From Oscillospiraceae bacterium (GTDB lineage Bacteria > Bacillota > Clostridia > UMGS1810): DNA of 59,617 bases. Positions 8,457-17,857 of the stretch are shown piece after piece. The stretch is taken from NCBI GenBank assembly GCA_015068975.1, contig SVJM01000011.1:1-59617 (forward strand), given 5' to 3'. The notes beneath the pieces are model-generated. The model had not been told where the DNA came from. It ran no database searches and worked only from the letters and a program-made list of their open reading frames with translations. Both the position numbers and the translations under genes were made by a program. Within the stretch, counting starts at the first letter, position 1; the number at the start of each line of letters is the position of its first letter.

Positions 8457-9839
8457 CTATACTCTCTTCCACTTAACACCCTGTCTTGTATCCTCAAGAA
8501 GGATGCCCTTTTCTTTAAGCAGATCTCTGATACGATCTGCCTCTCTAAAATCTCTGTTTTTCTTTGCATCAGTTCTCTGCTGTATAAGATCCTCGATTTC
8601 TTCATCAAGCATATCGTCTTCGGTTTTTCTTGAAAGTATACCCAACACTCCGCCAAGCTCTTTTATAAGAGATATCACACTCTCTATTGCAGATGCTGAA
8701 TATGAATCGTCAATATTGGTGTTTGCAAATTTAACAAGGTCAAATATTACAGATATGGCATCTGCAGTATTTACATCATCATCCATAGCTAATACAAATC
8801 TGTCTCTGAATGAATAGAGCCCTTCTGCTTCTTCTTTGTCCCCCTGAGCATTTGCCATCTTAAACTGAAGATTTGAAATACAGGTATATATTCTTTCAAG
8901 TCCTGTTTCTGCCTGCTTTAAAAGATCGTGACTGAAATTGATTGGATTTCTGTAGTGAGCGCTGAGCATAAAGAATCTGATTACCTCATAATCAAACTCC
9001 TGAGCAATATCTCTTACTGTAAAGAAATTACCAAGAGACTTACTCATCTTACGGTTGTCCACATTGATATAACCATTGTGCAACCAGTAATTTGCAAATG
9101 TGCATCCGTTTGCACATTCACTCTGTGCAATTTCGTTTTCGTGATGAGGGAAGATAAGATCCATACCGCCTGAATGAATATCTATATGCTCGCCAAGGAA
9201 TCTGTTTACCATTGCGCTGCATTCTATATGCCATCCCGGTCTTCCTTCACTCCAAGGACTTGGCCAGAAGGGTTCTCCCTCTTTCTTTGCCTTCCATACA
9301 GTAAAGTCCATAGGGTTTTTCTTTTTGTCCCCTACTTCTATTCTGGCACCTGCCTCTAAGTTTTCCAAAGGCTGATGAGAAAGCTTGCCATAATCTTTAA
9401 ACTTCTTTACATCAAAATACACATCACCGTCAACGGTATATGTATAACCGTTGTCTTCCATCTTTTTGACAAGGTCAATAATTGCCTGGATATTTTCTGT
9501 AGCTCTCGGATGATGAGTTGCTTCCTTGATACCAAGTCCTCTTGCATCAGTGAAATACTCTGCAATGTATCTTTCTGCAAGTTCTTTTACAGTAATACCC
9601 TCTTCATTTGCCTTTTTTATCATCTTGTCGTCTATATCTGTAAAGTTCTGTACAAACTCAACATCATATCCGATATACTCAAAATATCTTCTGAGACAGT
9701 CAAACACTATAAAAGGTCTGGCGTTTCCTATATGAAAATAATTGTACACTGTAGGACCGCAGGAATACATCTTTACTTTTCCCGGTTCAATAGGTACAAA
9801 TTCTTCTTTTTTCTGAGTGAGAGTGTTATATAATCTCAT
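8457..9839 (-). CDS. cysS: Cysteinyl-tRNA synthetase
   Basis: Class I aminoacyl-tRNA synthetase that charges tRNA-Cys; 460 aa, normal length. The HIGN signature is in YNYFHIGNARPF (residues 36-39) and KMSKS at about 264-268 (RKMSKSLGNF). Zinc-binding residues are visible in YSCGPT, HIECSAM and HHENEIAQSE. The C-terminal anticodon-binding helices end in the usual short Lys-rich tail. No T-box fits in the 65-nt gap to lgt. Cotranscribed with mrnC. Confidence 0.97.
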   Translation of the reverse strand: MRLYNTLTQKKEEFVPIEPGKVKMYSCGPTVYNYFHIGNARPFIVFDCLRRYFEYIGYDVEFVQNFTDIDDKMIKKANEEGITVKELAERYIAEYFTDARGLGIKEATHHPRATENIQAIIDLVKKMEDNGYTYTVDGDVYFDVKKFKDYGKLSHQPLENLEAGARIEVGDKKKNPMDFTVWKAKKEGEPFWPSPWSEGRPGWHIECSAMVNRFLGEHIDIHSGGMDLIFPHHENEIAQSECANGCTFANYWLHNGYINVDNRKMSKSLGNFFTVRDIAQEFDYEVIRFFMLSAHYRNPINFSHDLLKQAETGLERIYTCISNLQFKMANAQGDKEEAEGLYSFRDRFVLAMDDDVNTADAISVIFDLVKFANTNIDDSYSASAIESVISLIKELGGVLGILSRKTEDDMLDEEIEDLIQQRTDAKKNRDFREADRIRDLLKEKGILLEDTRQGVKWKRV

Positions 9840-9904
9840 ACACGTCTCCTTTCTTTTTTGTCACATATAATTGATTTATTTCATACATTGTAATTATACT
9901 ATTT

Positions 9905-10723
9905 TTAAAGCTTATTTTCAACTGTTTTTTGAGAATTTATCTTATTTTCTCTTATATTTTTTAAGTTTACCCAAATCCCTATGAACCCTATTATCACTGA
10001 TGCAACAGAAACCACCTGCGATACTCTGAAAACACCCATATAAAGGCTGTCTGTTCTTAATGCTTCAATCATAAATCTTCCTACGCCGTAAAGCACTGCA
10101 TATGTATATGCCGCCTGCCCCGAAAAGTGTCTTCTTTTCACAACAAAAAACAATACTATCAATGCCAGGAGATTCCACACGCTTTCATAAAGGAATGTAG
10201 GATGCACCGATCCCACACCCTCTATCATCATACGAAAAAGAGAGTCAGTATTATATCCGTAGGCCTCTGCATTTACAAAGTTTCCCCATCTTCCTACGAT
10301 CTGACCTGTGATAACACCCATAAGACCTGCATCAAACAAATCGCCTGTGTTGATCTTTTTTACTTTTGAATAAACAAAGGCTGTAACTACAGCACCGATT
10401 ATGGCTCCGTATATGGCAATTCCACCTTCCCATATGGCAATCATTTCCATAAAGGAGTCATATTCTCTGATATTAAACACCACATAATACACCCTTGCAC
10501 ATATCACTGCCACAGGAGTACAATAAAGGACCAGATCAAAGATATTGTCATTTGTAATATTCACTTTTTTTGCCACATTAAGGGCTACGATAATTCCAAG
10601 CAAAAATCCTATGGCAATTATCACACCGTACCAGTAAATATCCTTACCAAACAGTGTAAATGCCACTCTGCTTATCTCCCATGGTCCAAGACCAAGTCCG
10701 GGAAAAGAAATTGTATTTGTCAT
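9905..10723 (-). CDS. lgt: Prolipoprotein diacylglyceryl transferase
   Basis: Polytopic membrane enzyme that attaches diacylglycerol from phosphatidylglycerol to the lipobox cysteine of pre-lipoproteins. From the chosen start it is 272 aa. The Lgt signature appears as GRWGNFVNAEAYG (about residue 140), and the second conserved box as HPTFLYESVWNLL. About seven membrane segments are present. I chose the ATG at 10723, which has GGAG 9 nt upstream; an in-frame TTG at 10732 overlaps that site. It follows the M16 protease pair with a 17-nt gap. Confidence 0.95.
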   Translation of the reverse strand: MTNTISFPGLGLGPWEISRVAFTLFGKDIYWYGVIIAIGFLLGIIVALNVAKKVNITNDNIFDLVLYCTPVAVICARVYYVVFNIREYDSFMEMIAIWEGGIAIYGAIIGAVVTAFVYSKVKKINTGDLFDAGLMGVITGQIVGRWGNFVNAEAYGYNTDSLFRMMIEGVGSVHPTFLYESVWNLLALIVLFFVVKRRHFSGQAAYTYAVLYGVGRFMIEALRTDSLYMGVFRVSQVVSVASVIIGFIGIWVNLKNIRENKINSQKTVENKL

Positions 10724-10740
10724 TTGCTTCAACTCCGAAA

Positions 10741-12018
10741 TTACATTGGATTTACTATAGATAACGCTTTGTTTTCTTCTTTGAAAAGAGATTTATATTT
10801 TTTGTTGACAAAATCAACAGAAACCTCTTCAAATGCTCTTTCAAAGGAGAGTGGATCATTTGAGCGAAATACATTCTGCATAAAAATTCTTGCAATCGCT
10901 TCCACATTATTAAAGCTTCTCATATAGGATCCCCACATTGCTTTTTTGCATCTTTCCACTTCTTCCCGGGTGATTTCAATTTTGTTTGAAATGTATTCCA
11001 TAATCCTTCTGTCCACTTCTCTTGGATTTCTTGATTCGCCACCCACCATCACACATGCAAAGCCTTCTTCATACATAGAATCGTAGCTGAACTCATCATT
11101 GATAAGCCCTTCCCGATACATATCATAGTACAAATCACTGCTTTTTGAAAACAGAGTACGAAGAATAATATCTGCTGCAATATCATTCTTTACAAGCTCA
11201 TCCCCTTTGGCAAGTTCATTGTCCTTGAATCCTATATTAAACAATGGTACAGAAACACTCATATTCTGGATGTTTTCCTTTTTGCATATATTTTGTGGCT
11301 CGTCAGGATATAAGGATACTGCCGCTTCTCCGGTTTTAACTTCAGGAAGATTCTTATCAATAATCTCACTTACTCTGTCAATATCCACGTCCCCTGCAAT
11401 ACACAAAACCATATTTGAAGGATTGTAGAATGTATTATAACACTTATAAAGCACATCCTTTGTAATATGTGATATGCTCTCTACAGTACCTGCAATATCT
11501 ATCCTTACAGGACACTTATTATACAGACACTTAAGGAGATTAAACATTACACACCAGTCTGCATCGTCGTCGTACATTTTGATTTCCTGTCCGATGATAC
11601 CCTGCTCCTTTGATACATTTTCATCAGTGAAATATGGCTCATACACATAGCTCAAGAGATGATCAAGGCTTTCGTTGAAATTGTCTGTGCATGAAAAGAG
11701 ATAGCAGGTATTTGTAAAGGATGTATATGCATTTGCACTTGCACCATACATAGAAAACTTGTCAAATGCATTTGAACCGTCAGGCTGTTCAAAAAGCTTG
11801 TGCTCCAGAAAATGTGCCACACCATCAGGAATAGAATATGGTTCTTTTTCTCCGATAGGTATAAATTTATTATCAACAGAGCCTATTCTTGCTCCGATGA
11901 TTGCGTATTTTTTTGAAAAATCTTTCTTTGGCACAATGATCACACCAAGTCCGCTTCTGTGCTCTCCAAAGTAGATTTTTTCATTTATTTTTTCATCATT
12001 TATTATCCTAAAATCCAT
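10741..12018 (-). CDS. M16 family zinc metallopeptidase (YmfH-like)
   Basis: 425 aa. Carries the inverted zinc motif HFLEH (residues 69-73, in AHFLEHKLFEQ) and a downstream acidic ligand region, so it is the catalytic member of an M16 pair. Relatives include the Bacillus YmfF/YmfH genes; their substrate is not established, and peptide or precursor processing is plausible. Its start overlaps the stop of the upstream paralogue by one base (TAATG), which implies coupled translation and probably a heteromeric complex. Confidence 0.9.
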   Translation of the reverse strand: MDFRIINDEKINEKIYFGEHRSGLGVIIVPKKDFSKKYAIIGARIGSVDNKFIPIGEKEPYSIPDGVAHFLEHKLFEQPDGSNAFDKFSMYGASANAYTSFTNTCYLFSCTDNFNESLDHLLSYVYEPYFTDENVSKEQGIIGQEIKMYDDDADWCVMFNLLKCLYNKCPVRIDIAGTVESISHITKDVLYKCYNTFYNPSNMVLCIAGDVDIDRVSEIIDKNLPEVKTGEAAVSLYPDEPQNICKKENIQNMSVSVPLFNIGFKDNELAKGDELVKNDIAADIILRTLFSKSSDLYYDMYREGLINDEFSYDSMYEEGFACVMVGGESRNPREVDRRIMEYISNKIEITREEVERCKKAMWGSYMRSFNNVEAIARIFMQNVFRSNDPLSFERAFEEVSVDFVNKKYKSLFKEENKALSIVNPM

Positions 12019-13286
12019 TATTCAATGTCCTTTCCTTTAAGAAAATATACCGTATCAAGCTGAAGCTTTGAGATGGCTTTTACAGCTTCCTCTCTTGTTA
12101 CCTTACCAACCCTTTCCACCATTTCCTCAATGGTGTATTTTATACCGGTAACCTCTTCCGTATAGAGATATTGCATAATAGCTCCGGGACTGTCGGTATA
12201 TTTCTTATATCTGTCAATAAGAAATTCCTTTGCTGCTTTGAATTCATCATCCGAAAAGTCACCGCTTTTCACACATTCAATCTGATTGAATATTTCCTTC
12301 TTTGCTTCTTCCACCTTGTCAAACTCAATACCTGCGTCTATCTTAACAGCGCCATCAAGAGAGCTGAAACGGGAATATACATAATAACAAAGGCTCAGCT
12401 TCTCTCTCACATTATTGAAAAGCTTGGAATGTGCCCCTGCACCCAGGATACTGTTTGCAACTACGAATGCAAAGTAGTCATCATCCTTTTTTGAAATATT
12501 TGTTCTCATTCCGATACAGAGCTTACCCTGGGTAACGTCCATTTTTTCTTCAACATTTTTAACATCACCTGCACCCCTGATTTCAAAGCGGTGAGAAACA
12601 TCGCAAATATTGAATTCATATGAAGAAAGTCTTTCTTTAATATCCTCAGATACCTTTTGAAAATCAACTTCCCCTACTATATATATATCTATAGGACTTT
12701 CAAATATAATCTTTCTGTAATACTCATAAAGCGACCCGGCAGAAATCTTATCTATTTCTTCCTTATATCCCAAAGACGGAATAGATGCAGTTTCTCCCTC
12801 AAACATTATTTCATTAAGTCGTTTTTCGGCATATTCTCTTTTACTGTTGATGATTGAATCAATATCATCTCTTAAATTGTTCTTATCTGTTTCCACATCA
12901 CTTTCATCGAAGCTTTGTCCGATACATTTGGAATCAAAAATCAGATCAAAAAGAAAATCCACACATCTTTTTTCTATAGATTCGGTCAGATACTTCTCTG
13001 ACAGAAAGCTTATATCAAAAGACAGATTGTGTGTGCTTCCTGTTTTGAACACAGAAATATCATATCCGGCACCATACAGATCTGACATATATCTTGAAAT
13101 ATCCTTCATATTATTAAGCTTGTTTGTGCCCTGCTTCAAAACCCCTGCAAGAAGCGCATTCAATGTGGCGGTTTCCTTCTCAAGAGGTCTTCTTAAGAAT
13201 ACCGACATAGAAACTGTTTTATATTTTGTATCCTTTATATAATGCAAAGTAACTCCCTTTGCAATTTTTATATCTCTGATTTCCAT
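12018..13286 (-). CDS. M16 family peptidase-like protein, non-catalytic partner (YmfF-like)
   Basis: From the ATG at 13286 (AGGAAAA upstream) it is 422 aa. It is homologous in architecture to the following M16 peptidase, but where the zinc motif HxxEH should be it has ETATLNALLAGVL without the His pair. It is therefore predicted to be the inactive partner that shapes the chamber, as in other M16B heterodimers. First gene of the unit ymfF-ymfH-lgt. An upstream in-frame ATG at 13328 lacks a ribosome site. Confidence 0.88.
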   Translation of the reverse strand: MEIRDIKIAKGVTLHYIKDTKYKTVSMSVFLRRPLEKETATLNALLAGVLKQGTNKLNNMKDISRYMSDLYGAGYDISVFKTGSTHNLSFDISFLSEKYLTESIEKRCVDFLFDLIFDSKCIGQSFDESDVETDKNNLRDDIDSIINSKREYAEKRLNEIMFEGETASIPSLGYKEEIDKISAGSLYEYYRKIIFESPIDIYIVGEVDFQKVSEDIKERLSSYEFNICDVSHRFEIRGAGDVKNVEEKMDVTQGKLCIGMRTNISKKDDDYFAFVVANSILGAGAHSKLFNNVREKLSLCYYVYSRFSSLDGAVKIDAGIEFDKVEEAKKEIFNQIECVKSGDFSDDEFKAAKEFLIDRYKKYTDSPGAIMQYLYTEEVTGIKYTIEEMVERVGKVTREEAVKAISKLQLDTVYFLKGKDIE

Positions 13287-13513
13287 AAAAAATTTTCCTT
13301 TCATTATATATATTATATATTCTACCATACTGTGGCAGAAAATACCACACTAATTTTATATTTTTTATATTTTTGTTTCTCAGGGATCATCTCCCACCAA
13401 AATGTACTTCCCTATATATTGTTGTATATTTTTGTCGATACACAATATATGCTATTGTTACAGAACGATGTCATTCAGATTAAAATAAATTTAAAAAAAT
13501 TTTCAAAAAACTA

Positions 13514-13542
13514 TTGCAAAATGGATGAAAATGGGGTACAAT
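13514..13542 (+). promoter_or_regulatory. dcw cluster promoter (PmraZ)
   Basis: -35 TTGCAA (13514-13519), 17-bp spacer, -10 TACAAT (13537-13542). Predicted transcription start near 13549, just before the MraZ boxes. The roughly 370-bp gap between the M16 gene and mraZ holds this promoter, the operator, and otherwise AT-rich sequence. Confidence 0.75.
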
Positions 13543-13553
13543 TTATACATCGG

Positions 13554-13590
13554 GTGGGTAATTGTGGATAAAAGTGTGGAAAAGTGGATA
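13554..13590 (+). promoter_or_regulatory. MraZ operator: four GTGG boxes with 10-bp period
   Basis: GTGGG at 13554, GTGGA at 13564, GTGTG at 13574 and GTGGA at 13584, at exact 10-bp spacing, so all lie on one helical face. MraZ is known to bind tandem TGGG-like repeats with this period upstream of its own gene. The boxes lie just after the predicted start site, which fits repression of the whole cluster by the product of its first gene. Confidence 0.75.
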
Positions 13591-13657
13591 ACTTTCAGAA
13601 CTTTTTCAGGAAACAATCCCATTTGTGGATATTTTTCAGAAAGGAGTGAAAGAGTAA

Positions 13658-14092
13658 ATGTCATTTGGTTTTATTGGTGAGTATTATCACAGCGTGGATG
13701 TAAAAGGCAGAATGAATATTCCTGTTAAGTTCAGAGAGCTTCTGGGCGACAGCTTTGTAGTTACACGCGGACTTGATAAGTGCTTGTCCATATATCCTAC
13801 CGAAGCATTCCAGGCATTTGCTCAGAAACTTCAATCACTCCCTATCTCTGACAAAAACGCAAGACAGTTTGTAAGATTTTTCTTATCCGGTGCTGTAGAG
13901 TGTGAACTGGACAAGCAGGGAAGAATCCTTCTCCCTCAGTCACTGAGAATGTATGCAGACATTTCAAAGGATGTTGTAGTAACCGGTAACGGAAGCACCA
14001 TAGAAATATGGGATTCTAACCAGTGGAACGACTACAACAACACAATTGACCCGGATGCTATTGCAGACAGTATGGTTGAGCTTGGAATATAG
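13658..14092 (+). CDS. mraZ: Transcriptional regulator MraZ
   Basis: 144 aa with two AbrB/SpoVT-like half-domains, each with the MraZ signature: DVKGRMNIP (about residues 15-23) and DKQGRILLP (about 88-96). It forms a ring-shaped oligomer that binds tandem repeats in front of its own gene and adjusts division-gene expression. AAGGAG ribosome site. First gene of the dcw cluster, 8 nt before rsmH. Confidence 0.97.
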   Translation: MSFGFIGEYYHSVDVKGRMNIPVKFRELLGDSFVVTRGLDKCLSIYPTEAFQAFAQKLQSLPISDKNARQFVRFFLSGAVECELDKQGRILLPQSLRMYADISKDVVVTGNGSTIEIWDSNQWNDYNNTIDPDAIADSMVELGI

Positions 14093-14100
14093 GTGATACA

Positions 14101-15033
14101 ATGGAATTTAAGCATATTTCAGTATTACTTGATGAATCGGTTGATGCGCTTAATATAAATCCAGAGGGAATATACGCAGATGCCACATTAGGCGGAGGCG
14201 GACATTCGGAGCTGATTTTAAAAAGGCTCTCACCCAAGGGTATCCACATTGGAATCGACCGGGATATAGAAGCCATAAATGCAGCGAAAGAAAGACTTAA
14301 GGGCTTTTCAAACATAATATACGAAAATGACAATTACAAAAATATAAAGTCAATCCTTCAAAGAAACAATCTTAAAGGACTTGACGGTGCCATAATGGAC
14401 CTTGGTGTATCTTCTTATCAGCTTGACAACAAAGAGAGAGGGTTTTCCTACATACAGGATGCACCTCTTGATATGAGAATGAGCACAAAGGATCCCATCA
14501 GTGCATATGAGGTGGTAAACACCTATTCGGAAGCTGAGCTTACTGACATCTTCTTCTCATATGGAGAAGAGAAGTTCTCAAAAAGAATCGCTGCCGAAAT
14601 CATAAAAAGAAGAAGCATCTCTCCCATAAAGACCACAGGAGAATTATCACAGCTTGTATCAGATGTAATCCCGCTAAAAACTGTACAGAAGGGATCACAT
14701 CCGGCAAAGAGAGTGTTTCAGGCAATAAGAATTGAGGTCAATGGCGAGCTTAAGGATCTTAAACAAAGTGTATTGGACTTCTTTGAAGCTTTAAACCCAA
14801 AAGCCAGACTTGCAATAATAACATTTCACTCACTGGAAGACAGAATAGTAAAGCAGACATTCAAAGAACTGGCGCAGGGATGTACATGTCCCAAGAGCTT
14901 CCCGGTGTGTGTATGCAATAACAAACCAAAGGGAATCATCGTTTCAAAAAAACCTGTTCTCCCCTCTTTGGAAGAAACAGAATACAATTCCCGTTCAAAA
15001 AGCGCAAAGCTGAGAATAATAGAAAAAATATAA
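14101..15033 (+). CDS. rsmH: 16S rRNA (cytosine-1402-N4)-methyltransferase RsmH
   Basis: 310 aa. Methylates N4 of C1402 in 16S rRNA. Seen: the SAM motif YADATLGGGGHSELIL (about residues 25-40), DLGVSSYQLD (about 100-109), and the C-terminal FHSLEDRIVK. It is the conserved second gene of dcw clusters, tightly linked to mraZ. Confidence 0.97.
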   Translation: MEFKHISVLLDESVDALNINPEGIYADATLGGGGHSELILKRLSPKGIHIGIDRDIEAINAAKERLKGFSNIIYENDNYKNIKSILQRNNLKGLDGAIMDLGVSSYQLDNKERGFSYIQDAPLDMRMSTKDPISAYEVVNTYSEAELTDIFFSYGEEKFSKRIAAEIIKRRSISPIKTTGELSQLVSDVIPLKTVQKGSHPAKRVFQAIRIEVNGELKDLKQSVLDFFEALNPKARLAIITFHSLEDRIVKQTFKELAQGCTCPKSFPVCVCNNKPKGIIVSKKPVLPSLEETEYNSRSKSAKLRIIEKI

Positions 15034-15056
15034 CTACAGAAAGGCAGGTGTCTAAA

Positions 15057-15542
15057 ATGAATAGCTACTACAGTTACGGTTCTTCCGCTTACAATCTTGA
15101 TGCACTTGAAAAGATGCACAAGGAACAGTCAATAAAATTTGCCAAGAAAAAACAAATTGCTCACAGAAAAAGTCAGCGAAAAGTTCTTTCAATAATAGCA
15201 ATAGCATTCATTCTTGCCTTCACAGTTTTATACAGAAATGCACTTATCATTCAAAAAAGTGATACAACAGACAAGCTTCAGGCTAAACTCACACAGCTCC
15301 AGAGCCAGAACGCTCAGACAGAAATGAAGCTTAAAGAAAAAGTCAATCTTCAGTATGTGGAAGAAATGGCAACATCAAAGCTTGGTATGAAGCGTCCTGA
15401 CAAGTATCAGACAGTATATGTAAATGTTGTTCAGAATGATTATGCAGAAATAAGTGAGGATTACAAAAACAAAAACTATTACAAGGGAGCTTTGAGCACT
15501 GTCAACAGAGGAAGCTTCAATCTTTTGGAATATTTAAAATAG
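15057..15542 (+). CDS. ftsL: FtsL-like septum protein
   Basis: 161-aa bitopic protein with a basic cytoplasmic N-terminus (about 45 residues), one membrane segment (VLSIIAIAFILAFTVLYR, about 43-60), and an outside coiled coil (DKLQAKLTQLQSQNAQTEM). Its position between rsmH and the class B PBP gene identifies it as FtsL rather than the related DivIC. It works with FtsQ/DivIB in activating FtsW and the PBP. I prefer the ATG at 15057, with AGGTG 6 nt away, over an in-frame GTG at 15048 that overlaps that site. Confidence 0.85.
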   Translation: MNSYYSYGSSAYNLDALEKMHKEQSIKFAKKKQIAHRKSQRKVLSIIAIAFILAFTVLYRNALIIQKSDTTDKLQAKLTQLQSQNAQTEMKLKEKVNLQYVEEMATSKLGMKRPDKYQTVYVNVVQNDYAEISEDYKNKNYYKGALSTVNRGSFNLLEYLK

Positions 15543-15576
15543 CTTGACAATATAACTTAATTATGACGTTTTTCCG

Positions 15577-15605
15577 GGAGTATGAAATTAAATTTTCAAT
15601 ACTCC
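15577..15605 (+). promoter_or_regulatory. Stem-loop between ftsL and the PBP gene
   Basis: GGAGTAT (15577-15583) pairs with ATACTCC (15599-15605), with an AT-rich inner part that can also pair. It has only a weak T-tract (CTTTAG), so it is more likely an mRNA stability or attenuation element than a full terminator. It ends 28 nt before the PBP start. Confidence 0.4.
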
Positions 15606-15633
15606 TTTAGTGCTATTATAAGAGGGAATAAAA

Positions 15634-17835
15634 ATGGAAAAAAATACCCAAAAACCAACACTGAAAACAAAAAAATATATATCATCAATATTTATAATCA
15701 TTGTTGCGCTTTTTGTTGGAATCTCAATCCGAATAGGATATCTCCAGTTTGTGAGAGGATATGAGCTTTCCACAAAAGCTGCTGCTCAACAGACCAAAGA
15801 CAAGGTGATTTCTTCAAAAAGAGGAATAATCTACGACAGAAACAAAAACATCCTTGCCTTAAGTGCATCTGTTGACACAGTGACCTGCACACCTTCAGAA
15901 ATCAAAAAAGAAAAGCTTGATGAAATATGCCGTGAGCTTTCACTCATATTGGAAATGGATGAAAAGGATTTAAGAGAAAAGCTTACACAAAATTCATCAT
16001 ATGTTATCATAAAGCAAAAAATCACACCGGAGCAGTCAGAAAAAATCAGAAATCTGCACTATAACGGCATATATCTTACCGAAGATGCAAAAAGATACTA
16101 CCCATATGGAAGCTTTGCATCCCATATCATAGGATTTGTAGGCACTGACAATCAGGGGCTCAATGGCGTAGAAATGGTATATGACAAATACCTTAAGGGT
16201 GTTCCCGGAAGAGTAATCACAGCAAAGGACTCTACCGGATCAGATATGCCCTATCAGTACGAAAAATATATCAATGCTGAAAATGGTCTCAACGTGGTGC
16301 TTACTATAGATGAAACCATCCAGCATTATGCAGAAAAGCATCTTGAGGATGCTATCAAGCAGTATGATGTAAGAAATGGTGCTGTATGTATCATTATGGA
16401 TGCCAAAACAGGTGAAATTCTGGCTATGGCAACTAAACCCGACTATGATCTTAACTCTCCTTTCACCCTTAACGATCCGAAAATGATTGAGTTGGTAAAT
16501 TCCCTTACCGGTGAAGAGAGAAACAAAGCATTATCTGATGCAAGAAATAAAATGTGGAGAAATAAGGCAGTTGTTGACACATATGAGCCCGGATCCACAT
16601 ACAAAACCTTCGTGGCAGCCGCCGCTCTGGAAGAAAACGTTGTTAAGGTTGACGATCAGTTTGACTGTAACGGATATATGAAAGTGGCAAACTACAGAAT
16701 CAGCTGTCATAAAACAAGCGGTCACGGACATCTTACATTTGCACAGGGTGTAAAGTCATCATGTAATCCTGTATTTATGCAGATTGGTGCTAACCTTGGC
16801 AAAACAAAATTTATGAGATATCACAGGCTGTTCGGATTCACTGATACAACAGGCTTTGACCTTCCGGGTGAAGCTGAAGGCGTGTTCTATACGACAAATT
16901 CCTTCAATACTACAGAACTTGCTACAAGCTCATTCGGTCAGGGATTCCAGGTAACACCTCTTCAGATGATCGCAGCAATGACTGCAATAACCAATGACGG
17001 TATAATAGTAAAACCAAGAATTGTAAAAGAACTGATTGACGATAACGGCACTGTTGTAAGAGCTTTTGAAAAAGAAGAAGTAAGAAGAGCCATATCAAAG
17101 GACACTGCCAAAACTGTCCGTGAGCTTCTGGAAACTGTTGTTTCCGAAGGAACTGCAAAGAATGCCTATATCAAAGGCTACAGAGTAGCAGGAAAAACCG
17201 GTACCAGTGAAAAGTTCCCAAGAAATATGGGACTCTATGTGGCATCTTTCCTCGGATTTGCTCCTGCAAATGACCCTGAAATCATCGGCCTTGTAATGCT
17301 TGACGAGCCTGCAGGCGCACATATGGGCGGTCAGATTGCCGCACCTACCTTCCAGAAGATATTTGACGACACATTAAGATATCTGAATATTGATCCTCAA
17401 TATACAGAAAGCGAAGAAAACGAAATAGAAATCACAATACCTAATGTGGTAGAGAAAAATGTAAAAGAAGCAGAGGAAATCCTTGCCTCTATGCAGCTTA
17501 AATGCAAAACCGTAGGGCTGAACAATTCCGAAGATGTTGTCATATTGAAGCAGATCCCTACAGGTGGAACCGTAGTTCCTGCAGGTTCTACAGTAATGCT
17601 TTATACAAGTGAGTCAGCAGATGAGGCTGTTATGATTCCAAGTGTAGTAGGAAAGTCTATATCTGAAGCTAATTCGATCCTTGCAAACGCAGGACTTAAT
17701 ATGAAAATCTCCGGAAAAAGCTCAACTGAAACAGACAACAACTCATATATTGGGGCACAGAATCCTCCTGCAGGAGAAATTGCAGCCCCGGGAACTGTGG
17801 TTACAGTCGATATCTTAAACTCAGATGTTCACTAA
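15634..17835 (+). CDS. Class B penicillin-binding protein with two PASTA domains (SpoVD/FtsI type)
   Basis: 733-aa transpeptidase that cross-links septal or spore peptidoglycan with FtsW/SpoVE. One membrane anchor (about residues 16-36), a dimerisation domain (about 55-220), and a transpeptidase domain with all three motifs: STYK (Ser321, Lys324), SCN (376-378) and KTG (about 521). Two PASTA repeats follow (about 610-670 and 675-730). Division and sporulation paralogues (PBP2B, SpoVD) share this layout and cannot be separated from sequence alone. GAGGG ribosome site. Confidence 0.93.
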   Translation: MEKNTQKPTLKTKKYISSIFIIIVALFVGISIRIGYLQFVRGYELSTKAAAQQTKDKVISSKRGIIYDRNKNILALSASVDTVTCTPSEIKKEKLDEICRELSLILEMDEKDLREKLTQNSSYVIIKQKITPEQSEKIRNLHYNGIYLTEDAKRYYPYGSFASHIIGFVGTDNQGLNGVEMVYDKYLKGVPGRVITAKDSTGSDMPYQYEKYINAENGLNVVLTIDETIQHYAEKHLEDAIKQYDVRNGAVCIIMDAKTGEILAMATKPDYDLNSPFTLNDPKMIELVNSLTGEERNKALSDARNKMWRNKAVVDTYEPGSTYKTFVAAAALEENVVKVDDQFDCNGYMKVANYRISCHKTSGHGHLTFAQGVKSSCNPVFMQIGANLGKTKFMRYHRLFGFTDTTGFDLPGEAEGVFYTTNSFNTTELATSSFGQGFQVTPLQMIAAMTAITNDGIIVKPRIVKELIDDNGTVVRAFEKEEVRRAISKDTAKTVRELLETVVSEGTAKNAYIKGYRVAGKTGTSEKFPRNMGLYVASFLGFAPANDPEIIGLVMLDEPAGAHMGGQIAAPTFQKIFDDTLRYLNIDPQYTESEENEIEITIPNVVEKNVKEAEEILASMQLKCKTVGLNNSEDVVILKQIPTGGTVVPAGSTVMLYTSESADEAVMIPSVVGKSISEANSILANAGLNMKISGKSSTETDNNSYIGAQNPPAGEIAAPGTVVTVDILNSDVH

Positions 17836-17857
17836 ATAACGAAGGGAATTTAATGTC

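Noticed and set aside
9840-9904. T-box leader for cysS
   Set aside because: Only 65 nt separate cysS from lgt, and no specifier loop, T-box sequence or terminator is visible.
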